DNA of 64,000 nt from Halohasta litorea. Lineage in GTDB: Archaea > Halobacteriota > Halobacteria > Halobacteriales > Haloferacaceae. A program made the translations under genes and the position numbers. The stretch's first letter is position 1; each line of letters starts with the position of its first letter. Positions 42,987 to 51,182 of this stretch are shown here, piece by piece. Below the pieces are notes generated by a model. The model was not told the origin of the DNA and did not search any database. It saw only the letters and a program-made list of their open reading frames with translations. The stretch lies in contig NZ_JANHDJ010000002.1 of the NCBI RefSeq assembly GCF_024494645.1, positions 62,001-126,000 on the forward strand, written 5' to 3'.

Positions 42987-44642
42987 ATGACTACCGATTC
43001 AGTGACCCCACAGGAGGCCAGAGAGGAACTCTACGACTGTATTCGTGGTGAGGGGTCGTTCGAATCGAAAGCCCGAGCGGCCCTCGAGGTTGGCACACGC
43101 TTTCTGGATGCCGACAGCGGCTACCTCGCCCGCGTCGACACCGAGACGGAACACTGGGAACTGTTGGTCTCCGCCGAGTCAGTCGACGGCGAGCCACTCA
43201 CCGACCAGGGGCTCGACTTCGAGGTGTCCTACTGTCGGCGCACCGTCGGTGCCGATGCGGGCCAGATTGCTCTTCACGATGCGCCTGCTCAAGGGTGGGC
43301 CGACGATCCGGCCTTCCAGGAACAGGGATTCCACTGTTATCACGGGACGACACTCATCGTCGACGGCGAACCCTACGGGACGGTCTGTTTCGTCGCCGAA
43401 GGCCCCCGCGAGGAGTTCAGCGACTGTGAGTGTTTGTTCGCCGAGCTGATCGCCCGGCTGCTCGAACGCGAACTCGAACGGCAGCAACACGAGACCGAAC
43501 TCACCCGCCAGGCCAACCTCGCGACCGTGCTCAACCGCGTGCTTCGCCACAACCTCCGGAACAAACTCTCGGTGATTCGGGGGTACACACAGCTGTTGGC
43601 CGATTCTGTCGACGACGCGGCCGCCGCGCCTACTGACGACGCAACCGCCGCCCCCACTGACGACGCAACCGCCGCACCCACCGACGACGCGACTGCTGTG
43701 TCCGCCAACCCGGCGGCCGACTCGGCTGTCGGCGAGACTGCCCTCGACACCATCGACAGCCTGATCGAACTCAGCGAGAAGGCCCGCAAACTGGATCACA
43801 TCATCGGTGCGGACACCGATCCCGAAACGGCCGATCTGTCGGCGCTCGCCGAATCGATCGCCGGGACGGTCGCCTGCCAGTATCCCGCGGCGACCATCCA
43901 AATCGATGCCGAGGAGTCGGTCACCGGCCAGGTGTTGCCGAGCATCGAGCGCGCGCTGACCGAGTTGGTCGAGAACGCCGCCAAACACGGCGGCGAGGCT
44001 CCTTCGGTACGAATCGATGTCGAAGCCGCTGGGAACGATATCGAGATCCGAATCGCCGACGACGGGCCGGGGATCGCCGCCCACGAGGTATCGGTCCTCG
44101 AAAACGGGGCCGAATCGCCGCTGACCCACGGCAGCGGGCTCGGACTCTGGTTGGCCCACTGGATCGTGAGTAGCCACGGTGGCTCCATCGAGGCGACGGT
44201 CTCGGATGCCGGGACGACGATGACCGTCCGCCTCCAGGAGACGCTCGACCAGCCCACCACCGATGGGGCCGCCGACCTCACCCGGACCGCCGATCAGTAT
44301 CAGGCGGCCTTCGAGGAGTCCTCCGACGCGATGGTGATCGTCGATACGGAGGGCCGAATCATCGAGGCCAATCCGGCGGCAACCGACGTCTATGGGATCG
44401 AAAGCCAGCAGCTACTCGGGCGGTCGATCGCCGAGTTCCTCCCCGAGGAGTTCGATTTCGAGGCCGCATGGCGGCGGTTCCAAACCCGTGATTCCAAACA
44501 CGATACGGTCACCATCGTCGGCGGCGACGGCGTCGAACGACGTGTCGAATACACCGGGACAACGGACATCATCCCCGGCCATCATCTCATCGTCAGCCGG
44601 GAACTGAGCAAGTGGTCGGTCGAGGAACGTCGCGTTAGTTGA
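42987..44642 (+). CDS. GAF-histidine kinase with C-terminal PAS domain
   Basis: A 551-residue sensor kinase from ATG 42987; an in-frame extension to 42858 looks non-coding. Order: GAF (about 10-165), DHp with phosphoacceptor His in [10 protein letters not shown] (H188), HATPase_c ([13 protein letters not shown]-box; [19 protein letters not shown]), then PAS (about 440-551, [20 protein letters not shown]). The DHp helices are separated by a 4x8-residue tandem repeat (209-240). No membrane helix: cytosolic. A PAS after the ATPase with no further output domain is unusual. No response regulator is adjacent. It overlaps the converging aldolase gene by eight bases. Confidence 0.93.
   Translation: MTTDSVTPQEAREELYDCIRGEGSFESKARAALEVGTRFLDADSGYLARVDTETEHWELLVSAESVDGEPLTDQGLDFEVSYCRRTVGADAGQIALHDAPAQGWADDPAFQEQGFHCYHGTTLIVDGEPYGTVCFVAEGPREEFSDCECLFAELIARLLERELERQQHETELTRQANLATVLNRVLRHNLRNKLSVIRGYTQLLADSVDDAAAAPTDDATAAPTDDATAAPTDDATAVSANPAADSAVGETALDTIDSLIELSEKARKLDHIIGADTDPETADLSALAESIAGTVACQYPAATIQIDAEESVTGQVLPSIERALTELVENAAKHGGEAPSVRIDVEAAGNDIEIRIADDGPGIAAHEVSVLENGAESPLTHGSGLGLWLAHWIVSSHGGSIEATVSDAGTTMTVRLQETLDQPTTDGAADLTRTADQYQAAFEESSDAMVIVDTEGRIIEANPAATDVYGIESQQLLGRSIAEFLPEEFDFEAAWRRFQTRDSKHDTVTIVGGDGVERRVEYTGTTDIIPGHHLIVSRELSKWSVEERRVS
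43611..43706 (+). repeat. 4 x 24-base tandem repeat in histidine kinase gene
   Basis: Four units of 24 bases at 43611-43634, 43635-43658, 43659-43682 and 43683-43706 encode [24 protein letters not shown] and the diverged DDATAVSA. Units 2 and 3 are nearly identical in DNA, so the array is probably recent and length-variable. Confidence 0.9.
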
Positions 44643-45627
44643 ATTTGCTGCGCCCGGCGCTTCCGGCGACCTCGGCGAGGTCGGCGTAGACGTCGGCGAT
44701 CCGGTCGCGGATGTTCCGCCCCGCAACCCGGGGGTCGAAGCGGTCCTTGTTCGGGGCCCAGTCGACGTCGTTGAAGAACGTATCGCGGTGGTCCTCGATC
44801 CCCTCCGGCGGGACGATCTCGTCGGTCGCCTCCCGGTAGAGATCGAAGGCCGTCCGGGTGTACTCGTACTGATAGCGGGTGTCCTTGTTGACTTTGCAGA
44901 TGCCGTGTTGCAGCATCTCCTGGAGCTGTTCGGGCTGGACACCCGACGAGCCATGCAGGACCAGCGGCGTGTCGAGGCCGTGGTCCCGCAGCGCCATGCG
45001 GATATCCTCGGTCAAATCCGGCCGGAGTTCGAGGTCCTTGCCTTTGGCAACGCCGTGTTGGGTGCCCACCGAGATCGCCAGCAGGTCACAGCCCGTGCGG
45101 TCGACGAACTCGACGGCCTGCTCCGGATCGGTATAAAAGGCCTCGTCGGCGACGATCTCGTCTTCGACCCCCTTGATCGTCCCGAGTTCGGCCTCGACGA
45201 GGATGTCGGCGTCGGCCTCGTCGACCCAGTCGACGACCTGTTTGCTCTTTTCGACGTTCTCCTCGAAGGGGTCATGAGAGGCGTCGATCATGATCGAGGA
45301 GGGGATTTCGAGCTCGATCTGTTTCCGGATCGTATCGAGGTTGGTCTGGTGGTCCATATTCAGGAAGACCCCGATATCGTACTGGTCGGCGATGAGGTCG
45401 ATGTAGTTGCCCATCGCCTGGAGCCCCGTGATCGGATCGCCGTTGCCAGCGAAGCTACAGGCTCCGTTGGACATCTGCAGGAGGAGATCGGAGTCGACGC
45501 GCTGTGCGCCCTGCATCAACCCCATCATCGTGTTCGGTTCCGCGATGTTGCTTGCGATCAGGCCGAACCCTTCGCCGAGCGCATCGTCGTACACTGTCGC
45601 CAGGTCGGAGCCGCCGTGAAAGGTCAT
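44635..45627 (-). CDS. fba: Fructose-bisphosphate aldolase, class II
   Basis: A 330-residue metal-dependent aldolase. [20 protein letters not shown] near residue 88 has the catalytic Asp and a zinc His; [38 protein letters not shown] and [13 protein letters not shown] complete the active site. This is the typical haloarchaeal glycolytic/gluconeogenic enzyme; the window also encodes a class I aldolase. A perfect inverted repeat overlaps its TATA box at 45640-45658. Confidence 0.96.
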   Translation of the reverse strand: MTFHGGSDLATVYDDALGEGFGLIASNIAEPNTMMGLMQGAQRVDSDLLLQMSNGACSFAGNGDPITGLQAMGNYIDLIADQYDIGVFLNMDHQTNLDTIRKQIELEIPSSIMIDASHDPFEENVEKSKQVVDWVDEADADILVEAELGTIKGVEDEIVADEAFYTDPEQAVEFVDRTGCDLLAISVGTQHGVAKGKDLELRPDLTEDIRMALRDHGLDTPLVLHGSSGVQPEQLQEMLQHGICKVNKDTRYQYEYTRTAFDLYREATDEIVPPEGIEDHRDTFFNDVDWAPNKDRFDPRVAGRNIRDRIADVYADLAEVAGSAGRSKFN

Positions 45628-45639
45628 GCTGTGTAAGGA

Positions 45640-45658
45640 TTATTTTGAAGCAAAATAA
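45640..45658 (-). promoter_or_regulatory. Promoter with TATA-overlapping palindrome of class II aldolase
   Basis: Perfect 8-base arms TTATTTTG (45640-45647) and CAAAATAA (45651-45658) flank AAG. On the minus strand this covers the TATA-like GTTTATTTTG about 24-34 bases before ATG 45627. A repressor bound here would block TBP, so it is a credible operator; which regulator is unknown. Confidence 0.5.
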
Positions 45659-45734
45659 ACCCCCATCGTGGTCGTTGCCCGACCGCGGATGAGTCGGGCG
45701 GTTCGCAGCCACGCACTTGACCCGTTTTCGATCC

Positions 45735-47855
45735 TCAGTCGACCTGTTCGCTGCCACCGGCCGGGAGGTGTTCCTGGATCAGATCCGGGCTGGCGACCTT
45801 TCGGACGAACCCCTCGTCGGTGAACCGCTCTTTGAGCTCGCGGTAACACCGCTTTGCCATGTCGTTTTGGGCGAACTTGCCGGGGTGGAGCCGAAGGTGG
45901 GTCGCCGCGTTTTCTTCGACCGCCGGGGTCGGCCCGCCGACGACCCGGGTCTGTGGCTCACACTGGATGCCGACCGCGAGATCGACTGCGGTATCGTCGA
46001 AGTAGGTCCGGTCGCCGCGAATCACGAAGCTCCCCTTTTCAATGTACTCGCCGCTCTCGGGCGTCTTCGAGACCTGATCGGGGTCGACCATATACACGTC
46101 CCCGGAGTACTGGCCCGCCTTCCACACCGAGGAGTGTGAGACCGCGAAGGTGGCTGCTTGGTTAAGCGTCGATTCGGGGAAGTCGATCTCTTTTGCTGCT
46201 TCGCTGGGACCGGTCGCCTTGAGAATCGTCACCGGCGCGCCGTGAGCCTGTGCGTGGAAGAACTTGTCCCCGCGGCTCATGTACTTCTTGACGAGTTCCT
46301 CGTTCTGGTCGGCGTTGCGGCCGCCAATCACGAGGAAGCCGTCGGTGGTGTGGAACCAGCGGAACCGCTCGTACCACTGCTCGTTGCGCTTGATGGGAAC
46401 CGATTGGCGGGCCGTCCAGTCGACCTCGTCGTATTCGTCCTCAGCGTCGGCCTCGTCATCGCCCTCCTCGTCTTGGTCTTCGGCTTCCCACGCCTCGCGT
46501 CGGGCCTTGACGGCCTCGAGGTCCTCGCGGGTGTTCTCGATGGCCGCCTTCGCGCCCTCCTTTTTCTCTTCTACTCTCTTGGCCTCTTTATAAAGCTCGT
46601 CGGCGTTCTTTTCGACGCCAGTGGTCGCGTCGATCGTCGCCCGCGTCTCGTCGAGGTCGATCGTCACCGTGCCGTTCGAGCCGTCGACGTCCACCACGGC
46701 CTCGGCCGCCGGGATTCCCTGCTCGGCTCCCGCTGCGAGCGTCTCGCCGATCTCGTCCCAGGGGACGCCCTCGTCGCGGGCGTTTTGAATCGTCGTCAGG
46801 ATCTCGTCGACCAGATCGTAGTTCGCATACAGCGCCTCTGCCTTCGCCCGCTCGGCGTCGGCCTGCTCGTCGAACCCTTCGATGGCCTGCTGTTGCTGTT
46901 CGATAATCCGCTTCTGTTTGGCGATCTCGCTTTCGAAATCCGGTTTGCTGGTCGTCGGCTCGGTGTCGTCGGTTTCCTCCTCCGAGCGGTCAAATCGGTA
47001 AAAGTACTCGTCGACGGCGTCGTTGAAATTATCGTAGGCCTCCTCGCTTAGCTCCTCGGCTTCGCGTTCGGCCAGTGGGAACGGGGTGACGTCGACCACT
47101 CTGTCCTCGTCGAGATACAGCCGCGGGTCGAAGTCGCCCGCCTTGACGCGGGTTGCGAGATCATCGAGGGCGTCGTAGACCGCCCGATAGGTCGACTCGT
47201 CGGCCGTCTCGATGTCGAGTTCCTTCTCGACGCCCGCCCGTGTACAGACCTCCTCGGCGTACAGTCCCCCGAGGTTGAGCTGGGTTGCGAGGGTTCGGAC
47301 CACGTCGGTCGACGACGCGGCCATCTCCCGTTCGAAGGCGTCGTAACTCACCGCAAGTGGGTCGATCCGCGAGTCGGGGAACTCGTACTGTGAGCCGGGG
47401 GCGACAGTTCGGGATTTCAGCCGTACGGTTTCGAGGCTCTGGACGACCTCGCCGTGTTCGTCGAGCACCGCGATATTACCCTGGCCGAACAGTTCCGCGA
47501 CGATCGTCGTGTTGGCGTCGGGGCGCTCGAACTCGAAGACCAAGATTCGATCGAACTCGTACTGGGAGACGCCCGCGAAATCCGCCCCGCCCAGCCGATT
47601 GCGGATCATCTTGGCGAAGTTGGGCGGTCGCCCCGGCGCATCGGAGACGTGGTCCGGGTCGGCCATGTGGGCGCGTTTGACGTCGCCGACCTCGATCATG
47701 AGTTCGATCCGCCCGCGGTCGTAGTCCCGCATCTTGAGCCGCAGTAGATCGTCGCCGTAGAGATACGCCTTGTCGACCTTCGCACCCTCGTACCGCCCGA
47801 GTTCGGTGACGAGGGCCGCAAGGTCGATGCTCGAAAGCTCCCGCTTGGGGTCCAT
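45735..47855 (-). CDS. rqcH: Ribosome rescue protein RqcH (NFACT family)
   Basis: A 706-residue protein homologous to eukaryotic Rqc2/NEMF and bacterial RqcH, which binds split large subunits carrying peptidyl-tRNA. NFACT-N (1-210) begins MDPKRELSSIDLAALVTELG and keeps the tRNA-interacting DR at D102/R103 (FDRILVFEF). Long coiled coils (about 300-460, EIAKQKRIIEQQQQAIEGFD) with an acidic linker lead to NFACT-R (YERFRWFHTTDGFLVIGGRN). Residues for C-terminal tailing are therefore retained. It is divergent from the ZIP gene. Confidence 0.95.
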   Translation of the reverse strand: MDPKRELSSIDLAALVTELGRYEGAKVDKAYLYGDDLLRLKMRDYDRGRIELMIEVGDVKRAHMADPDHVSDAPGRPPNFAKMIRNRLGGADFAGVSQYEFDRILVFEFERPDANTTIVAELFGQGNIAVLDEHGEVVQSLETVRLKSRTVAPGSQYEFPDSRIDPLAVSYDAFEREMAASSTDVVRTLATQLNLGGLYAEEVCTRAGVEKELDIETADESTYRAVYDALDDLATRVKAGDFDPRLYLDEDRVVDVTPFPLAEREAEELSEEAYDNFNDAVDEYFYRFDRSEEETDDTEPTTSKPDFESEIAKQKRIIEQQQQAIEGFDEQADAERAKAEALYANYDLVDEILTTIQNARDEGVPWDEIGETLAAGAEQGIPAAEAVVDVDGSNGTVTIDLDETRATIDATTGVEKNADELYKEAKRVEEKKEGAKAAIENTREDLEAVKARREAWEAEDQDEEGDDEADAEDEYDEVDWTARQSVPIKRNEQWYERFRWFHTTDGFLVIGGRNADQNEELVKKYMSRGDKFFHAQAHGAPVTILKATGPSEAAKEIDFPESTLNQAATFAVSHSSVWKAGQYSGDVYMVDPDQVSKTPESGEYIEKGSFVIRGDRTYFDDTAVDLAVGIQCEPQTRVVGGPTPAVEENAATHLRLHPGKFAQNDMAKRCYRELKERFTDEGFVRKVASPDLIQEHLPAGGSEQVD

Positions 47856-47913
47856 ACGGCTGTTTCACCACGACATGAAAAAGGGGTGTCGCTCCGCCCG
47901 CTGTATCAGACGT

Positions 47914-47921
47914 TTTTTATT
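47914..47921 (+). promoter_or_regulatory. TATA box for ZIP transporter gene
   Basis: TTTTTTAT lies 22-29 bases before ATG 47943, in the 87-base divergent gap with rqcH. It excludes the longer in-frame start at 47886. Confidence 0.45.
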
Positions 47922-47942
47922 ACTCCCTACTCCAGTCGAATT

Positions 47943-48728
47943 ATGGTAACGGTGGTCGACGTGACGTTCATCGCGCTGTTGGCTGGCGCGGCCACCGGCA
48001 TCGGCGCGCTGCCGATCCTCGTGACCGGCCGGGTGAGCCACCGCGTCTACGACGGCGCGCTCGGCCTCGCGGCGGGAATCATGGTCGGTGCGGCCGTCTT
48101 CGCCCTGGTCGTCCCCGGCCTCGAACTCGGGACGCTCACGGAGGTCACCGGCGGCCTGATCGTCGGCGGCGGCTTCCTCTTGGCGGCGAACTGGGCGATT
48201 CCCCACGCACATATGCTGTTCGGCGGCACCAACGGCGACGAGTTTCCCGAGTCTGAATCCGTCGACGAGACCGACGAGGACCTCCGGCAGGCGATCCTCA
48301 TCGGGAGTTCGATCACGATCCACAACGTCCCCGAAGGGCTGGCCATCGGGATCGCCTTCGCCAGCGGCTTCGAGGAGGTCGGCATCGCACTCGCGGGGGC
48401 GATCGCCGTCCAGAACATCCCCGACGGCTTCGCGATGGCGGTCCCGGCGAGCCAGACCGGCCTCTCGAAGTTCAAGACGATCCTTTATACGACGCTCTCG
48501 GGGGCGATTCCGGAACCGATCGCCGCGGCCGCGGGGTTCGCACTCGTCGCGGTAGTCACCGGCGTTTTCCCGGCGGCCGCAGGGTTCGCCGCCGGGGCGA
48601 TGATGGCGGTCGTCTTCCGCGAACTCATCCCCGAGAGCCACAGTCACGGCTACGCCGACACGGCGACGATCACCTTTATTCTCGGCTTCGGCGTCATGCT
48701 CGGTGTCGACGTTGGACTCGCCGTGTAA
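47943..48728 (+). CDS. ZIP family divalent metal transporter
   Basis: A 261-residue membrane protein with about eight helices. HNVPEGLAIGIAFASGFEE near residue 120 and QNIPDGFAMAVPASQ near residue 155 match the metal-site helices IV and V of ZIP transporters; an acidic loop (DEFPESESVDETDED) replaces the usual His-rich loop. Likely imports Zn2+, Fe2+ or Mn2+. Start ATG 47943 has its own TATA box. It converges with the gene at 48730 with one base between stops. Confidence 0.93.
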   Translation: MVTVVDVTFIALLAGAATGIGALPILVTGRVSHRVYDGALGLAAGIMVGAAVFALVVPGLELGTLTEVTGGLIVGGGFLLAANWAIPHAHMLFGGTNGDEFPESESVDETDEDLRQAILIGSSITIHNVPEGLAIGIAFASGFEEVGIALAGAIAVQNIPDGFAMAVPASQTGLSKFKTILYTTLSGAIPEPIAAAAGFALVAVVTGVFPAAAGFAAGAMMAVVFRELIPESHSHGYADTATITFILGFGVMLGVDVGLAV

Positions 48729-48729
48729 C

Positions 48730-50964
48730 TCACATATTCACGTCTTCGATCTTTTCGTTGACGACGACGTGGCCCAGCCCGGTCAGCACGGCCCCGTTGT
48801 CGCTCATCCGGACGAGCCCGACCTGGCCCAGCGACGACAGCAGCTCCTGGAGCTCGTCGGCGGGTTTGTCGATGATCATCGAGATATCGAACTCGTCGCC
48901 CGCCGAATACAGCGCGACCAGCACCTCCTTGTAGGCCTCGGTGAGCGTCAGTCCCTCGATTTTCCGTTTCCGTTCCCGGTAGCCCCGCCGGACGAACCGC
49001 TGGAAGAGCTTGTGCTTTCGTTCGTCCCGCACCGCGATCGTCGTCTTGATCGCGACCCCCGACTCATCGAGATGCCGCACCGAGAGGCTGCGGAACCGTT
49101 GTTCCTCGAAGGTCTGTTTCTCCAGTTCGAAGTAGATGATGTCCGACAGCTGGATCGTGAACGCCCCCTCGTTCGCCTCGTCTTCGTCATCGACCGTGAT
49201 CGATACTGATCGATCGTCGACTGACAGCGTGCCGCCAGCGGCCGCGGTATTGAGCACACGACCACCCCGCCGTGCGGGATGGGTGACGACGATCCGACAG
49301 GCCGAGAGGATCTGCTTGAAAACCGCGTTCACAAAGCCGCGCTGTCTGTTGCCGCTCAGCTCGACGATCGCCAGCCGCTGGCGGTCGCCCTCGTCGTAGG
49401 CGAGCGTCACCGCCGACTCGAAGGCGTCTTCGAGCTGTGACGGCAGGTGGTCCAGCGACTGGTCGACGACCGCCGAGAGCTCGATACGGGTGTGCTCGGG
49501 CGTCATCGAGTCATCGCTCCGGACGAACAACAGCTCCTGGGGGCCGAGAAACACGCGCGCACTCGTCGGCTGGCCGTCGGCGAACGCCGAACAGGCGACC
49601 GTGGTCTCGACGGTCACTACGGGTGAGCCGCTGAGTTGGTCCCGCGGGTCGAACACGGAGGCATCGTCGATTGTCGGGGTCGACTCGCTGGCCGTCTCGC
49701 CGTTTCGACTGCCCTCACCGCCGCCGGTCGTGTTTTTTGTCGGCGACTGCTCGCCTGCGGACGGCGGCGCTCCGGACTGCTCTCTCGGTGGCCTCGGAGA
49801 TTGGGACTGCTCGCTCGCTCCCGACGCTGACTCGGCCGAAGCCGACCCTGATTGACCGCCCGACGCCGATGGCGACTGTTGACTCACCGAGCCCTCTGTC
49901 GTGTCGCTCGGCGATGGATCAGCGTGACCGGCGGCTGGCGACTGCTGTGATGCCGTCTCAGCTCGGGAGATCTCCGCCCGGCGCTCGGCGTCTCGTCCGT
50001 TCACCCACCGCCCGAGCTGTACTGCGGCGTTCGTCTCGTCGACGAGCTCGCTTTCGGGATCGAGATACGAGCGCGTCCCGAGATCGGCGGCATCCAGGAC
50101 GTCCTCGACTGAGCTGCTCATCGGTCGGGGGTTGCGGACCCTTTCGGGCTTGCTCGATCGACTGTGGGCGCGAGCCTGCCGCCACTCGGCGTCGTAGGTT
50201 TGGGGATCGAACGGCTCCCGGTCGAACGGTTTGGGGTTCGCCAACAGCGTGTAGTCCTCACCGGGGTCGGCTTCCGAGCCGCCGAACAGCGCCGCGAGCT
50301 GCTGGCGAGCGTCGCTGCCCATCCGTTGACCCATCGCCCGTGTGTGGTCGTCTTCCCCAAGCAGACTCCCGACCCGCTGTGGCGAAAACCCTGCGTCGGC
50401 GAAGAACATGGCTGCTGTCGCCCTGAGGCTCCGAAAGTCGATGGCCTCGTCGTCGAGCCCCTCGGCGTGGGAGGCGCTCCGTTCGACCAGCCGTCCCATC
50501 GCCTCCGCCGACAGTGTGAGGTACTCTTCGGCTTCGCAGAGCCGCGCGAGGATCGCCGTCAGCCGCTCCGACCACGCGAAGGGGATCGTCCGGCCCGCGC
50601 TGGGCGGCGACCACATCGACTCGGTGAGGATCTCCCGAAGGGTGCGACCGTCGCCAGCCCGCTGGGCGTGGCGGGCGGTCTCCCAACACTGCTGGCAGGC
50701 ACAGGGGTCCCGCTCGGGGATCGTCAGCTCGCCGCGGCCCCAGTCGATCCACTCCTCGTGGAGATGCTGGATCTCGCCCGGACGGAGTCCGAGCCGACCG
50801 CCGAGCATGAGCACGGAGCTGGCTCGAAGCCGTCGCTGTCGGTCATCGAACGACAACCCACCCAGATACAGGCTGTAGAATGCCGACGGCTCAAGCGCCT
50901 TCGATGGCGGTATCGACGCCAGCAACTGTGCTCCTGTTGGGCCCGACCGTGTAGGCTCTCCCAT
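48730..50964 (-). CDS. Fusion: inactive-looking tyrosine recombinase domain plus CheF-like domain
   Basis: A 744-residue protein in three parts. Residues 20-230 resemble haloarchaeal XerC/D integrases (LGGRLGLRPGEIQHLHEEW with R61; AGRTIPF; FRSLRATAAMFFADAGF near 177-193; a DPCACQQC Cys cluster). The catalytic H of HxLR is R178 and no nucleophilic Tyr appears after LLGEDDHTRAMGQ, so strand transfer is unlikely. Residues 285-430 are a low-complexity Ser/Gln/Glu linker. Residues 440-744 resemble the archaellum chemotaxis adaptor CheF (RIVVTHPARRGGRVLN; terminal HTH-like TEAYKEVLVALYSAGDEFDI). No che or arl genes are near. Both assignments are by pattern; the fusion is inference from one continuous frame. 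Confidence 0.7.
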   Translation of the reverse strand: MGEPTRSGPTGAQLLASIPPSKALEPSAFYSLYLGGLSFDDRQRRLRASSVLMLGGRLGLRPGEIQHLHEEWIDWGRGELTIPERDPCACQQCWETARHAQRAGDGRTLREILTESMWSPPSAGRTIPFAWSERLTAILARLCEAEEYLTLSAEAMGRLVERSASHAEGLDDEAIDFRSLRATAAMFFADAGFSPQRVGSLLGEDDHTRAMGQRMGSDARQQLAALFGGSEADPGEDYTLLANPKPFDREPFDPQTYDAEWRQARAHSRSSKPERVRNPRPMSSSVEDVLDAADLGTRSYLDPESELVDETNAAVQLGRWVNGRDAERRAEISRAETASQQSPAAGHADPSPSDTTEGSVSQQSPSASGGQSGSASAESASGASEQSQSPRPPREQSGAPPSAGEQSPTKNTTGGGEGSRNGETASESTPTIDDASVFDPRDQLSGSPVVTVETTVACSAFADGQPTSARVFLGPQELLFVRSDDSMTPEHTRIELSAVVDQSLDHLPSQLEDAFESAVTLAYDEGDRQRLAIVELSGNRQRGFVNAVFKQILSACRIVVTHPARRGGRVLNTAAAGGTLSVDDRSVSITVDDEDEANEGAFTIQLSDIIYFELEKQTFEEQRFRSLSVRHLDESGVAIKTTIAVRDERKHKLFQRFVRRGYRERKRKIEGLTLTEAYKEVLVALYSAGDEFDISMIIDKPADELQELLSSLGQVGLVRMSDNGAVLTGLGHVVVNEKIEDVNM

Positions 50965-51182
50965 ACGTGAAAACCGTATTACAGAATAACAGAATTATTA
51001 TTAATAAATTACGGTCGAATTACACTATATTCCCAGTTGGGTCGACGCAGTCACGAACCCAGGCCAGCGGATACGACACAGCAGCACGCCCTCGGCGTTC
51101 CGTAGCAATATCCCACTGCGGCTCCCGATAGCAGTCGCTGTGCCTCGATGCGGCGTCGATAAAAGATCAGTTTCGGTGAGAC
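50965..51182 (-). promoter_or_regulatory. AT-rich promoter region of recombinase-CheF gene
   Basis: The gap has an AT-rich core (about 50985-51015) in which the minus strand reads TTTATTAATAATAATT about 25-45 bases before ATG 50964, a TATA candidate. The repeated ACAGAAT motif in the same stretch could be a protein site. No gene is seen. Confidence 0.4.

Noticed and set aside
43611-43706. CRISPR-like repeat array
   Set aside because: Contiguous in-frame 24-base units without spacers inside a kinase gene; a coding minisatellite.
48730-50964. Integrated provirus or integrative element marked by the recombinase-like gene
   Set aside because: No tRNA, attachment repeats or viral genes flank it, and the catalytic His and Tyr appear lost.
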